Positions 1 through 6,209 of a stretch of DNA of 7,123 nt are shown one piece after another. Position numbers and translations under genes: made by a program. The notes under the pieces are model-generated. The model worked only from the letters and a program-made list of their open reading frames with translations, did not search any database and was not told where the DNA came from. The first letter of the stretch is position 1. The number at the start of each line of letters is the position of its first letter. Source of the DNA: Pseudobutyrivibrio sp. (GTDB lineage: Bacteria; Bacillota_A; Clostridia; Lachnospirales; Lachnospiraceae); NCBI GenBank assembly GCA_024691465.1, contig JAILNO010000044.1, positions 1 to 7,123 of the forward strand, in the 5' to 3' direction.

Positions 1-595
1 CCTCAAGTCCAAGGGCAGTTGCATCATTTATTGTCTCTTCCTGCCATGTTGTTGACCAGGCAATTTCAGGATAAGCTACAACAGGAGCGATTTCACTTAA
101 TCTGTCATACTCTTCCTGACTAAGTCCTGAATAAGCAGCAAGAATAACATCTGGATTGCTATCAGCTATAGCTTCATAATCCCATCCATCTGTATCATCA
201 AATACATTTGGCTCTACGCCAAGCTCTTCAAAAGCCTGAGCCGTCCATGCAAGAAGACCATTTTCATCTCTTGGTCCAAAATTAGCTTCAGATATTCCAA
301 CAGGAACTATGCCAAGTGCAAGAGGTACATCAGGATTGCCCCATGCAATAGCTACTACATTTTCAGGTTTACTTTCAATTACTGTCTCTCCAAGTCCATG
401 CTGTATAGTAATAGGAAACTCAGTAGAAGTTGTTTCATTAGAATCTATTCCATCGACAGATGTAGTCTCTGCAGTTTCACTGCTTTCAGCAACAGCCTCA
501 TTTTCTGCTGTTTCAGTGCTAGTTGTCCCTCCACAACCAACAACTCCTAAAGTCATAACTATAGCCGTAAGTAGAGATACTATTTTCTTTTTCAT
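1..595 (-). CDS. Iron-siderophore ABC transporter substrate-binding lipoprotein, C-terminus cut by the window edge
   Basis: This is the extracytoplasmic binding protein of an ABC importer, most likely for a ferric siderophore, anchored to the outer face of the membrane by lipid. The visible 198 residues begin MKKKIVSLL, followed by a hydrophobic stretch and a lipobox VVGC, with the lipidated Cys at residue 21. Residues 22-58 form a Ser/Thr/Glu-rich linker. The periplasmic-binding-protein type 2 fold then starts at PENVVAIAWGNPDVPLALG (about 78-96). It continues through DDTDGWDYEAIADSNPDVI and AYSGLSQEEYDRLSEIAPVV, a pattern typical of FecB/FepB-like proteins of Gram-positive bacteria. The start ATG (593-595 on the complement) is preceded by AGAGGAAG with a 5-base spacer. 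The protein would be about 330-350 residues, so roughly 40% is missing. Permease and ATPase genes are expected to the left. The ligand (siderophore, haem or cobalamin) cannot be fixed; the family resemblance favours a siderophore. Confidence 0.9.
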   Translation of the reverse strand, partial: MKKKIVSLLTAIVMTLGVVGCGGTTSTETAENEAVAESSETAETTSVDGIDSNETTSTEFPITIQHGLGETVIESKPENVVAIAWGNPDVPLALGIVPVGISEANFGPRDENGLLAWTAQAFEELGVEPNVFDDTDGWDYEAIADSNPDVILAAYSGLSQEEYDRLSEIAPVVAYPEIAWSTTWQEETINDATALGLE

Positions 596-621
596 ATGTT
601 CTTCCTCTTTCACTTTTTTAT

Positions 622-680
622 TAACACGTTAGCGACATGCAACACAAAAATGTTTTAGTTTCGCGTTTATCCCCGTGTTA
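622..680 (-). other. Potential folded leader of the substrate-binding protein mRNA
   Basis: Three nested inverted repeats lie between the predicted start of transcription and the ribosome binding site: TAACACG/CGTGTTA (622-628 with 674-680), GCGA/TCGC (632-635 with 661-664) and AACA/TGTT (641-644 with 651-654). Together they could form a single interrupted hairpin in the leader. No cobalamin-riboswitch B12 box or other known riboswitch core was recognised. The inner stems are short and AT-rich, so this could be chance. Confidence 0.25.
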
Positions 681-694
681 TACTTTATTTTTTT

Positions 695-710
695 GTTAGT
701 TAAAACTAAC
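695..710. promoter_or_regulatory. Perfect 16-bp palindrome GTTAGTTAAAACTAAC, candidate metal-repressor operator
   Basis: The sequence GTTAGTT-AA-AACTAAC is a perfect inverted repeat with 7-base arms. It lies immediately downstream of the predicted -10 of the iron-uptake gene, at or just past the transcription start, where a repressor would block initiation. The half-site resembles the TTAGGTTAG-like half-sites of DtxR/IdeR/MntR metal-dependent repressors more than the Fur box (GATAATGATTATC). Iron-dependent repression is an inference from motif and context; no regulator gene is in the window. Confidence 0.5.
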
Positions 711-715
711 TTTCG

Positions 716-746
716 ATATATTCTCATATTTTTAGATTGGTGTCAA
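716..746 (-). promoter_or_regulatory. Candidate sigma-A promoter of the substrate-binding protein gene
   Basis: On the complement there is a perfect -35 box TTGACA (741-746). After 17 bases comes GAATAT (718-723), within an AT-only run (AATATAT, 716-722) that could supply alternative -10 boxes. The predicted transcription start falls near 708-712, giving a leader of about 115 bases. The -35 is convincing; the -10 choice is uncertain. Confidence 0.55.
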
Positions 747-780
747 TAAAATTTTGCTCAATTAATAAAAATAATATAAG

Positions 781-889
781 CATGCAAAAAGCCTACAAAT
801 GTGTTTGGAGCAGATACTAAGCCATCCAAAAGACCGAGGAAGACACGTCTGTAACTTTTCTAACGGTTGTCATTTGGTTGTCACCAAAT
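781..889. other. Unexplained non-coding stretch of normal base composition between the binding-protein promoter and the guaA terminator
   Basis: No convincing gene is visible here. The stretch has about 42% G+C over 781-870, against about 18% in the neighbouring 681-780, so it does not look like ordinary spacer. It contains AGAC-AC-GTCT (841-850), TTTGGA/TCCAAA arms (804-809 with 825-830), a direct repeat GGTTGTCA (865-872 and 876-883) and the hairpin at 872-889. An 18-codon frame on the complement and an open frame without a start were considered too weak to call. It could be a small RNA, a decayed gene or a remnant of an insertion. Confidence 0.35.
872..889. repeat. Inverted repeat ATTTGGT-TGTC-ACCAAAT
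   Basis: Perfect 7-base arms enclose a 4-base loop. On the complement this sits directly beyond the T-tract of the guaA terminator. Its left arm overlaps the second copy of the direct repeat GGTTGTCA. It has no T-run of its own in either direction, so it is not a second complete terminator. Confidence 0.45.
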
Positions 890-921
890 AAAAAAGAGAA
901 CATTGAATAATCAATGTTCTC
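890..921 (-). terminator. guaA: Rho-independent terminator of guaA
   Basis: GAGAACATTGA (896-906) pairs perfectly with TCAATGTTCTC (911-921) around the loop ATAA. On the complement the 11-bp stem is followed at once by six T's (890-895). It begins 13 bases beyond the guaA stop codon. There is no T-run on the plus-strand side, so it works leftwards only. Confidence 0.9.
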
Positions 922-934
922 AGTGATATAAAAT

Positions 935-2482
935 CTACTCCATCTCCACGGTTCCTGGTGGCTTAGATGTGAGATCGTAGAATACACGGTTAACGCCCTT
1001 GACCTCGTTGATGATACGGCTCATTACGCGCTGAAGTACTTCAAATGGAATCTCTGAAGCCTCTGCTGTCATAAAGTCGACTGTCTCAACAGCTCTAAGA
1101 ACTACTGCGTAGTCGTAAGTACGCTCATCACCCATGACGCCTACTGAACGCATGTTAGTGAGTGCTGCAAAATATTGATCAGGAAGCTTATCTAGACCTG
1201 CCTCTGCAAGCTCTGATCTATAAATATAATCTGCATCCTGAACGATGCGCACCTTGTCTGCTGTAACCTCTCCGATGATACGGATACCTAGGCCTGGGCC
1301 TGGGAATGGCTGACGGAACACTAAGTATTCTGGAAGACCAAGCTCCAAACCTACCTGTCGAACCTCATCCTTGAAAAGGTTACGTAGTGGCTCAATAATC
1401 TCTTTGAAATCAACATAATCAGGAAGTCCACCTACATTGTGATGAGACTTGATAACTACTGACTCACCACCTAGTCCTGACTCTACTACATCAGGATAGA
1501 TAGTTCCCTGTGCAAGGAAATCTACAGTGCCAATCTTCTTAGCCTCTTCCTCAAATACACGGATGAATTCCTCACCGATAATCTTACGCTTGCGCTCTGG
1601 CTCCTCTACACCTGCAAGCTTGCTATAATATCTCTCTGCTGCATTAACGCGGACGAAATTAATATCAAATGAACCCTTAGGTCCAAATACCTGCTCTACC
1701 TCATCTCCCTCATTCTTACGAAGAAGACCATGGTCGACGAATACACATGTAAGTTGCTTACCTATAGCCTTAGCAAGAAGTGCAGCAAGTACTGATGAAT
1801 CTACACCACCTGAGAGTGCAAGTAATACCTTGCCATCGCCCACGCGATCACGTATCTCTCCAATGGTATGCTCTACGAAGGAATCCATTCTCCAAGAGCC
1901 CTCAGTACCACATATATTACGAACGAAATTATGAAGGATGTCCTTACCCTGTACTGTGTGAAGTACCTCAGGATGGAACTGAATTGCATATAGCTTCTTA
2001 GCCTCACATGCTGCAGCTGCCACTGGGCAATCTGCTGTGTGAGCAATAATCTCAAAATCAGGAGCTACCTTAGAAATATAATCGAAGTGACTCATCCAAA
2101 CGATGGTAGACTTCTCAACTCCAGCGAATAATGTATCAACTGAACCATCAATAAATGTCTCTGTCTTACCATACTCTCTGACCGGTGCTTTCTCAACCTT
2201 GCCACCAAGTAAGTGCATCATAAGCTGTGCTCCATAGCATAGGCCAAGCACTGGAATACCTAACTCGAATAATTCCTTAGTATAGGTAGGTGCTCCCTCC
2301 TCATAACAAGAATTAGGGCCGCCTGTAAGAATAATTCCCTTAGGATTCATCTCCTTAATCTGCTCAATAGGGGTGCGGTAAGAATAAATCTCGCAATAGA
2401 CGTTACACTCTCTGACACGACGAGCTACAAGCTGGTTGTACTGTCCGCCAAAGTCGATAACAATGACTTTTTCCTGATTCAT
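935..2482 (-). CDS. guaA: GMP synthase, glutamine-hydrolysing
   Basis: This cytoplasmic enzyme makes GMP from XMP, ATP and glutamine, the last step of guanine nucleotide synthesis. The 515 residues carry all three expected parts. The N-terminal class I glutamine amidotransferase (about 1-195) has its nucleophile in GLCYGAQ (Cys82) and catalytic His170 and Glu172 in QFHPE. The ATP pyrophosphatase domain follows with the PP-loop SGGVDSS (224-230). The C-terminal dimerisation domain contains the conserved [13 protein letters not shown] segment and ends [10 protein letters not shown], matching the family ending KPPxTxExE. The length agrees with other bacterial GuaA (E. coli about 525). The ATG is preceded by AAGGAGT with a 5-base spacer. 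The gene is transcribed alone: it has its own divergent promoter region and a strong terminator. No guanine-riboswitch core is visible in its short leader. Confidence 0.98.
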   Translation of the reverse strand: MNQEKVIVIDFGGQYNQLVARRVRECNVYCEIYSYRTPIEQIKEMNPKGIILTGGPNSCYEEGAPTYTKELFELGIPVLGLCYGAQLMMHLLGGKVEKAPVREYGKTETFIDGSVDTLFAGVEKSTIVWMSHFDYISKVAPDFEIIAHTADCPVAAAACEAKKLYAIQFHPEVLHTVQGKDILHNFVRNICGTEGSWRMDSFVEHTIGEIRDRVGDGKVLLALSGGVDSSVLAALLAKAIGKQLTCVFVDHGLLRKNEGDEVEQVFGPKGSFDINFVRVNAAERYYSKLAGVEEPERKRKIIGEEFIRVFEEEAKKIGTVDFLAQGTIYPDVVESGLGGESVVIKSHHNVGGLPDYVDFKEIIEPLRNLFKDEVRQVGLELGLPEYLVFRQPFPGPGLGIRIIGEVTADKVRIVQDADYIYRSELAEAGLDKLPDQYFAALTNMRSVGVMGDERTYDYAVVLRAVETVDFMTAEASEIPFEVLQRVMSRIINEVKGVNRVFYDLTSKPPGTVEME

Positions 2483-2537
2483 TAAAGACTCCTTCTGAAA
2501 ATGTATTATGTGACATGATAGAAACTGTCTGTCTCTT

Positions 2538-2566
2538 AAAATAATAAGGAAACAAAGCAGTTACAA
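2538..2566 (-). promoter_or_regulatory. guaA: Candidate guaA promoter
   Basis: On the complement, TTGTAA (2561-2566) is followed after 17 bases by TATTTT (2538-2543). The implied leader is about 50 bases long. A TATTAT at 2541-2546 is an alternative -10 but would have a short 14-base spacer. The -35 box sits one base from the -35 of the divergent promoter at 2568, so the two polymerases would start back to back. Confidence 0.4.
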
Positions 2567-2567
2567 A

Positions 2568-2596
2568 TTGCAATAATTATATGAGAATTTTATAAA
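2568..2596 (+). promoter_or_regulatory. Candidate promoter of the 166-residue orphan gene
   Basis: TTGCAA (2568-2573) and TATAAA (2591-2596) are separated by exactly 17 bases, giving a good vegetative-type promoter. Transcription would start near 2603, about 70 bases before the ATG. Confidence 0.55.
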
Positions 2597-2600
2597 TTCT
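2584..2600. promoter_or_regulatory. Palindrome AGAATTT-TAT-AAATTCT covering the -10 box
   Basis: Perfect 7-base arms surround a 3-base centre, and the symmetry covers the TATAAA box of the orphan gene's promoter. Its position suits a repressor site. It matches neither the PerR/Fur 7-1-7 box nor the CcpA box. AT-rich palindromes can arise by chance, so regulation is only a suggestion. Confidence 0.3.
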
Positions 2601-2672
2601 TCAACCGTAAATATTAATAAAATGCGCTTTTTACTCGATAAAATTACTAGATAGGATTTATAAGGAGTTTTT

Positions 2673-3173
2673 ATGAGCTTAAGCGTAACCAATTCATTGA
2701 CACTTAGAATATATTATAATCGCTATTCATCCGTAGCCAGCGGTGCCACCAGAAAAGATTCAACTACAGGTACTCTGTCTATGGCTGATTCTAGTGCTCT
2801 GCGCAATGCCATCAGAAGACTTCAGGATTATGACTTCAAGGAAGCTGACACTGATGATATCCAGGAGAAGCTTCAGGCCTTCGCAGATACTATGAATAAC
2901 ACTCTTACTTCAGCAACAGATTACGGAACCAATGATTCCTCCGTCAAAAATGCTGCCAAGAAGATCAAGAATCTCAATAGTGAGTACGCTTCTGACCTTA
3001 AGAAGATAGGTATTACCGTTGAAAAGAACGGAACCCTTTCAGTATATGAATCTGCAGGCAAAAATTACTCAGCCGAACGTTTTTCTAAATTCTTCGATAG
3101 TGACTCAGAATACCTTAATAGTATATATGACGCCGCCAAAAGGATTATGAGGCGCGTAGATATCCGATTGTAA
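2673..3173 (+). CDS. Uncharacterised protein with FliD-like C-terminal segment
   Basis: I do not recognise a named family for this 166-residue protein. The ATG has a clear AAGGAG with a 5-base spacer and its own promoter, so it is very likely a real gene. It has no signal peptide or membrane segment, and no Cys, His, Pro or Trp. It is rich in Ser, Asp, Lys and Ala and looks largely helical. Residues 35-55 contain LSMADSSALRNAIRRLQDYD. Residues 107-126 (SDLKKIGITVEKNGTLSVYE), followed by a helical stretch with KFFDSDSEYLNSIYDAA, resemble the C-terminal part of the flagellar cap protein FliD, where an IGI..DGTL strand pair precedes the terminal helix. The start SVTNSL and the end RRVDIRL are distinctive. 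It may be a small flagellum-related or surface-filament-related protein, but no flagellar gene is near. Function unknown. Confidence 0.85.
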   Translation: MSLSVTNSLTLRIYYNRYSSVASGATRKDSTTGTLSMADSSALRNAIRRLQDYDFKEADTDDIQEKLQAFADTMNNTLTSATDYGTNDSSVKNAAKKIKNLNSEYASDLKKIGITVEKNGTLSVYESAGKNYSAERFSKFFDSDSEYLNSIYDAAKRIMRRVDIRL

Positions 3174-3210
3174 CTTGAATTTTTGCCTCTTTTAGACTAC
3201 ATTTAATATG

Positions 3211-3270
3211 TATGACTTCTTGCGGGAAAATAATGAAAACTCCCACAAGAATCTATGACTTCTTGTGGGC
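3211..3270 (+). other. Three-copy TTCTTGYGGG element forming alternative hairpins ahead of trkA
   Basis: The 16-base sequence TATGACTTCTTGCGGG (3211-3226) recurs as TATGACTTCTTGTGGG (3254-3269), with one difference and a 43-base offset. An inverted copy lies between them (CCCACAAGAA, 3242-3251). The inverted copy can pair with the downstream copy (10 perfect pairs, 8-base loop) or with the upstream copy (3217-3227 with 3241-3251, 10 of 11 pairs, 13-base loop), but not with both. Neither hairpin has an immediate T-run; eight T's follow only at 3296-3303. It may be an attenuator-like RNA switch, a cluster of protein-binding sites, or a decayed terminator of the gene before it. Confidence 0.55.
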
Positions 3271-3292
3271 GCTACTTGGTATCCATTAGAAT
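3263..3292 (+). promoter_or_regulatory. Weak candidate promoter of the trk operon
   Basis: TTGTGG (3263-3268) and TAGAAT (3287-3292) are 18 bases apart, giving a start near 3299 and a very short leader. If used, the -35 box lies inside the right arm of the hairpin element, which would then act as DNA rather than RNA. A competing upstream candidate is TTGCCT (3183-3188) with TATGTA (3207-3212), which would transcribe the whole element. Neither is strong. Confidence 0.3.
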
Positions 3293-3317
3293 CTATTTTT
3301 TTTCTGGAGGCATTTAA

Positions 3318-4706
3318 ATGGCTTTTAATAAATCCTCAAAGAGAGGACTTAAAATTATAATTGTAGGATGTGGTAAAGTAGGCCGCACCCTTGTAGACCG
3401 TCTATCTAAAGAAGGTCATGATATCGTTGTAATCGATCAGAATCAGGATCGCATCAACAATCTAACCAATCTATACGACATAATGGGTATCCAGGGTAAT
3501 GGTGCAAGCTACAGTATTCAGGTGGAAGCTGGCATCAAGGACGCTGATCTCATAATCGCCGTAACTAACTCAGACGAGCTTAATCTCCTCTGCTGCACTA
3601 TTGCTAAGCAGGTAGGTGATTGTGCTTCTATCGCCCGAGTTCGTAATCCAGATTACTCTAAGGAAATTTCATACTTACAGGAGAAGCTGGGCCTTGTTAT
3701 GATTATCAACCCAGAGCTGGAGGCAGCCAGAGAGATTTCATCTATTCTATCGCTCCCTTCTACTCTCGAGGTATCATCCTTTGCACACGGTCAGTCTGAG
3801 ATGGTTGAGTTCAAGATTGAAGAAGGCAATGTCTTAGATGGGCTTACCGTCAAGAATCTCAGCACTACTATTTCCAGCAAGGTGCTTATCACTGCTGTTA
3901 AGCGTGGCAATGATGTAGTTATTCCTACTGGTGACTATATACTCAGAGCTAACGATATAGTATCAGTTGTAGGTGCCAGACGTTTCGCTCGTACCTTCCT
4001 CAGTGAGATAGGTTTCAAGACCCGTCAGGTTAAGGATTGCCTCATCGTAGGTGGTGGCAAGGCTTCATACTATCTTGCTAAGTTACTTTTACAGGCCAGG
4101 ATAAATGTACGAATCATCGAGCGCAACAAGGAGCGCTGTGAGGAGTTATCTATAGCTCTTCCAAAGGCAACTATTATCAATGGTGATGGTGGCGATGAGT
4201 TACTTCTCAAGGAAGAAGGCATAGAGTACGTAGAGAGCTTCGTACCTCTTACAGGCATCGATGAGGAGAATATCTTCCTTACTCTGTACGCTAATCAGAT
4301 TAGTAACGCTAAGGTAGTTACTAAGGTTAATCGAATCAATTTCGACAATGTATTGTCTCAGCTTAATCTAGGTTCTGTCGTATATCCTAGGCACATCACA
4401 GCTGAGTCTATCATAGCTTATGTTCGCGCCAAGAGCGCATCAGGTGATGGGGACGATATCCTTACTCTCTACCATCTGTTCGACCAGAAGGTGGAGGCAA
4501 TTGAGTTCAATATTACTGAGAAATCTAAGGCAGTTGGTGTGCCATTTTCGGTGCTGCAGTTCAAGGACAATGTGCTTGTAGCTGCTATCAATCGAAATGG
4601 TAAGATCATCATTCCTAGCGGTTCAGATACTATCGAAGTGAATGATACAGTTATCGTCGTTACCACTCACACTGGCTTCGCCACTATATTAGATACTTTG
4701 AGGTAG
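3318..4706 (+). CDS. trkA: Trk potassium uptake system, peripheral NAD-binding regulatory subunit TrkA
   Basis: TrkA is the cytoplasmic nucleotide-binding ring that gates the TrkH potassium channel. The 462 residues show the full duplicated RCK architecture. RCK-N 1 has the Rossmann motif GCGKVG (17-22) and the acidic end of strand 2 at Asp40. RCK-C 1 covers about 150-230. RCK-N 2 starts at GGGKAS (245-250) with Glu268, and RCK-C 2 spans about 385-460. The length matches two-domain TrkA (E. coli about 458) rather than single-domain KtrA. The third glycine of the second nucleotide motif is Ser250, so the two halves may bind nucleotide differently. The ATG is preceded by TGGAGG with a 7-base spacer. 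trkH follows after 6 bases, so the two are co-transcribed. Confidence 0.96.
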   Translation: MAFNKSSKRGLKIIIVGCGKVGRTLVDRLSKEGHDIVVIDQNQDRINNLTNLYDIMGIQGNGASYSIQVEAGIKDADLIIAVTNSDELNLLCCTIAKQVGDCASIARVRNPDYSKEISYLQEKLGLVMIINPELEAAREISSILSLPSTLEVSSFAHGQSEMVEFKIEEGNVLDGLTVKNLSTTISSKVLITAVKRGNDVVIPTGDYILRANDIVSVVGARRFARTFLSEIGFKTRQVKDCLIVGGGKASYYLAKLLLQARINVRIIERNKERCEELSIALPKATIINGDGGDELLLKEEGIEYVESFVPLTGIDEENIFLTLYANQISNAKVVTKVNRINFDNVLSQLNLGSVVYPRHITAESIIAYVRAKSASGDGDDILTLYHLFDQKVEAIEFNITEKSKAVGVPFSVLQFKDNVLVAAINRNGKIIIPSGSDTIEVNDTVIVVTTHTGFATILDTLR

Positions 4707-4712
4707 TTGGAT

Positions 4713-6209
4713 ATGAACACTTCCGTTATTCGTTTTATATTAGGATATGTAGTAGGATTCTTAGGACTATTCCTTATGCTGCCTGTCTTGGTGGCATTTA
4801 TATACCATGAGGATGTATGGATTGTATATGCTTTAGTTGCTTTTCCATGCCTAATATTAGGTATCATCAACAGTTATTTCAAACCTAAGAAATTCACCTT
4901 CTTCTTGAAGGAAGGATTCTTCTGTACAGGAGCTTCATGGGCTACACTTTCAGTGATAGGTGCCCTTCCACTCTATTTTAGTGGAGAGATTCCTCATTAT
5001 GTGGATGCCTTGTTCGAGGCTGTATCTGGATTCACCACCACTGGTGCTTCCATCCTTGATAATGTGGAATTGCTTAGTCATGCATCACTTTTCTGGCGAA
5101 GCTTCACTCACTTCGTAGGAGGTATGGGCGTACTGGTATTCCTGCTTACAGTTATTCCTTTAGCAGGTGGCGAGGGCTCCCAATTCAATCTTATGAAAGC
5201 TGAGTCCCCAGGACCTTCCGTAGGCAAGCTGGTTCCTAAGCTTAAGAACACAGCGCAGATGCTATACCTTATATATATTGGACTTACAGTGCTCGAGTTC
5301 ATCCTGCTACTCATTGCAGGTATGACTCCATTTGAAGCTATCAATACATCTATTGCCACAGCTGGTACTGGAGGCTTCGGAATATATGCCAATAGTATCG
5401 CAGGATTCAACATCCCATGCCAATGGATTGTGGCCATATTCATGTTCCTGTTTGGTGTTAATTTCAACTTCTACTATTACATACTGTTCCATCATGCCAG
5501 GGACGCATTCCGCATGGAAGAAGTTAGAATGTACGCATTCCTCACTTTTTCTTCCATTGCAATTATAACCATTAACATATTCCGCAATAGCGCAGGGCTA
5601 TTCGACGCATTGACTAAGGCAGCCTTTCAGGTTACTTCTATTCAATCATCCACTGGTTTCTCAACTGCTGATTTTGCCCAGTGGCCACAGACTAGCCGCT
5701 GCATACTGGTTATCCTGATGTTCATAGGAGCTTGCGCTGGTTCCACAGGTGGTGGTATCAAGGTCTCACGATTCGTTCTTATGGGTAAAGCCGTGCACAA
5801 GGAGCTAATCAGCTATATCCATCCACGTAGCGTCCGCAAGACTCTTATGGATGACAAGCCAGTTAACCACGATACTATACGTTCCAACAATGTATTCTTT
5901 GGAACATTTATGCTGATATTCTTCGTTAGTGTGCTTTTACTGTCTCTTGAGAATCTTGATTTCTCAACTATTTTTACTGCAGTTATAGCCACAATGAGTA
6001 ATATCGGTCCTGGTCTTAGTATGGTGGGACCTGCTTCTAATTTCGCATTCTTCTCAGATGGTTCGAAGATAGTGCTTATCTTCGATATGCTTGCAGGCCG
6101 ACTTGAGCTATTCCCAATACTCATGCTGTTCCACCCTAACATCTGGACAGACCTATTTGCTAATAAGCGCAGTAAAAGACAACTAAAACACGCAGGTAAA
6201 TTAAACTAA
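4713..6209 (+). CDS. trkH: Trk potassium uptake system, membrane channel subunit TrkH
   Basis: This is the potassium-conducting membrane subunit of the SKT (Trk/Ktr/HKT) superfamily, with 498 residues and four pore repeats. The selectivity filter segments are visible: SGFTTTGAS (Gly111), IATAGTGGF (Gly220), SIQSSTGFST (Gly315) and MSNIGPG (Gly432). The segment CAGSTGGGIKV (341-351) matches the intramembrane gating loop, and AGRLELFP (461-468) is the conserved last-repeat motif. A TTG at 4707 could extend the frame by two residues. The ATG at 4713 is preferred because GAGG at 4700-4703 is then 9 bases away, whereas the TTG would leave only 3. The GAGG lies inside the last codons of trkA, so translation of the two is probably linked. 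It should work with the TrkA encoded just upstream. Confidence 0.96.
   Translation: MNTSVIRFILGYVVGFLGLFLMLPVLVAFIYHEDVWIVYALVAFPCLILGIINSYFKPKKFTFFLKEGFFCTGASWATLSVIGALPLYFSGEIPHYVDALFEAVSGFTTTGASILDNVELLSHASLFWRSFTHFVGGMGVLVFLLTVIPLAGGEGSQFNLMKAESPGPSVGKLVPKLKNTAQMLYLIYIGLTVLEFILLLIAGMTPFEAINTSIATAGTGGFGIYANSIAGFNIPCQWIVAIFMFLFGVNFNFYYYILFHHARDAFRMEEVRMYAFLTFSSIAIITINIFRNSAGLFDALTKAAFQVTSIQSSTGFSTADFAQWPQTSRCILVILMFIGACAGSTGGGIKVSRFVLMGKAVHKELISYIHPRSVRKTLMDDKPVNHDTIRSNNVFFGTFMLIFFVSVLLLSLENLDFSTIFTAVIATMSNIGPGLSMVGPASNFAFFSDGSKIVLIFDMLAGRLELFPILMLFHPNIWTDLFANKRSKRQLKHAGKLN

Noticed and set aside
309..632. Open frame of 107 codons on the plus strand
   Set aside because: It is the antisense shadow of the substrate-binding lipoprotein, which has a lipobox, a ribosome binding site and family motifs.
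800..866. 18-codon frame MTTVRKVTDV... on the complement and an adjacent start-less open frame
   Set aside because: Both lack a ribosome binding site and family resemblance beyond chance; the first words vaguely recall MerR proteins but stop at once.
2483..2560. Possible purine riboswitch ahead of guaA
   Set aside because: The short leader lacks the conserved guanine-aptamer core and loop sequences, and no antiterminator/terminator pair is visible.
3149..3193. GAGGC/GCCTC followed by TTTT as a terminator of the orphan gene
   Set aside because: The stem is only 5 bp with a loop of about 31 bases, and the left arm lies inside the coding sequence; too weak to call.
4667..4870. Minus-strand frame spanning the trkA-trkH junction
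   Set aside because: It overlaps both real genes on the opposite strand and lacks a recognisable ribosome binding site or family motif.
5108..5467. Open frame of 119 codons on the minus strand inside trkH
   Set aside because: It lies opposite a well-supported membrane channel gene, has no family signature and no separate promoter; it is a coding shadow.
5813..6142. Open frame of 109 codons on the minus strand at the end of trkH
   Set aside because: It is a shadow of conserved trkH sequence including the fourth pore segment.
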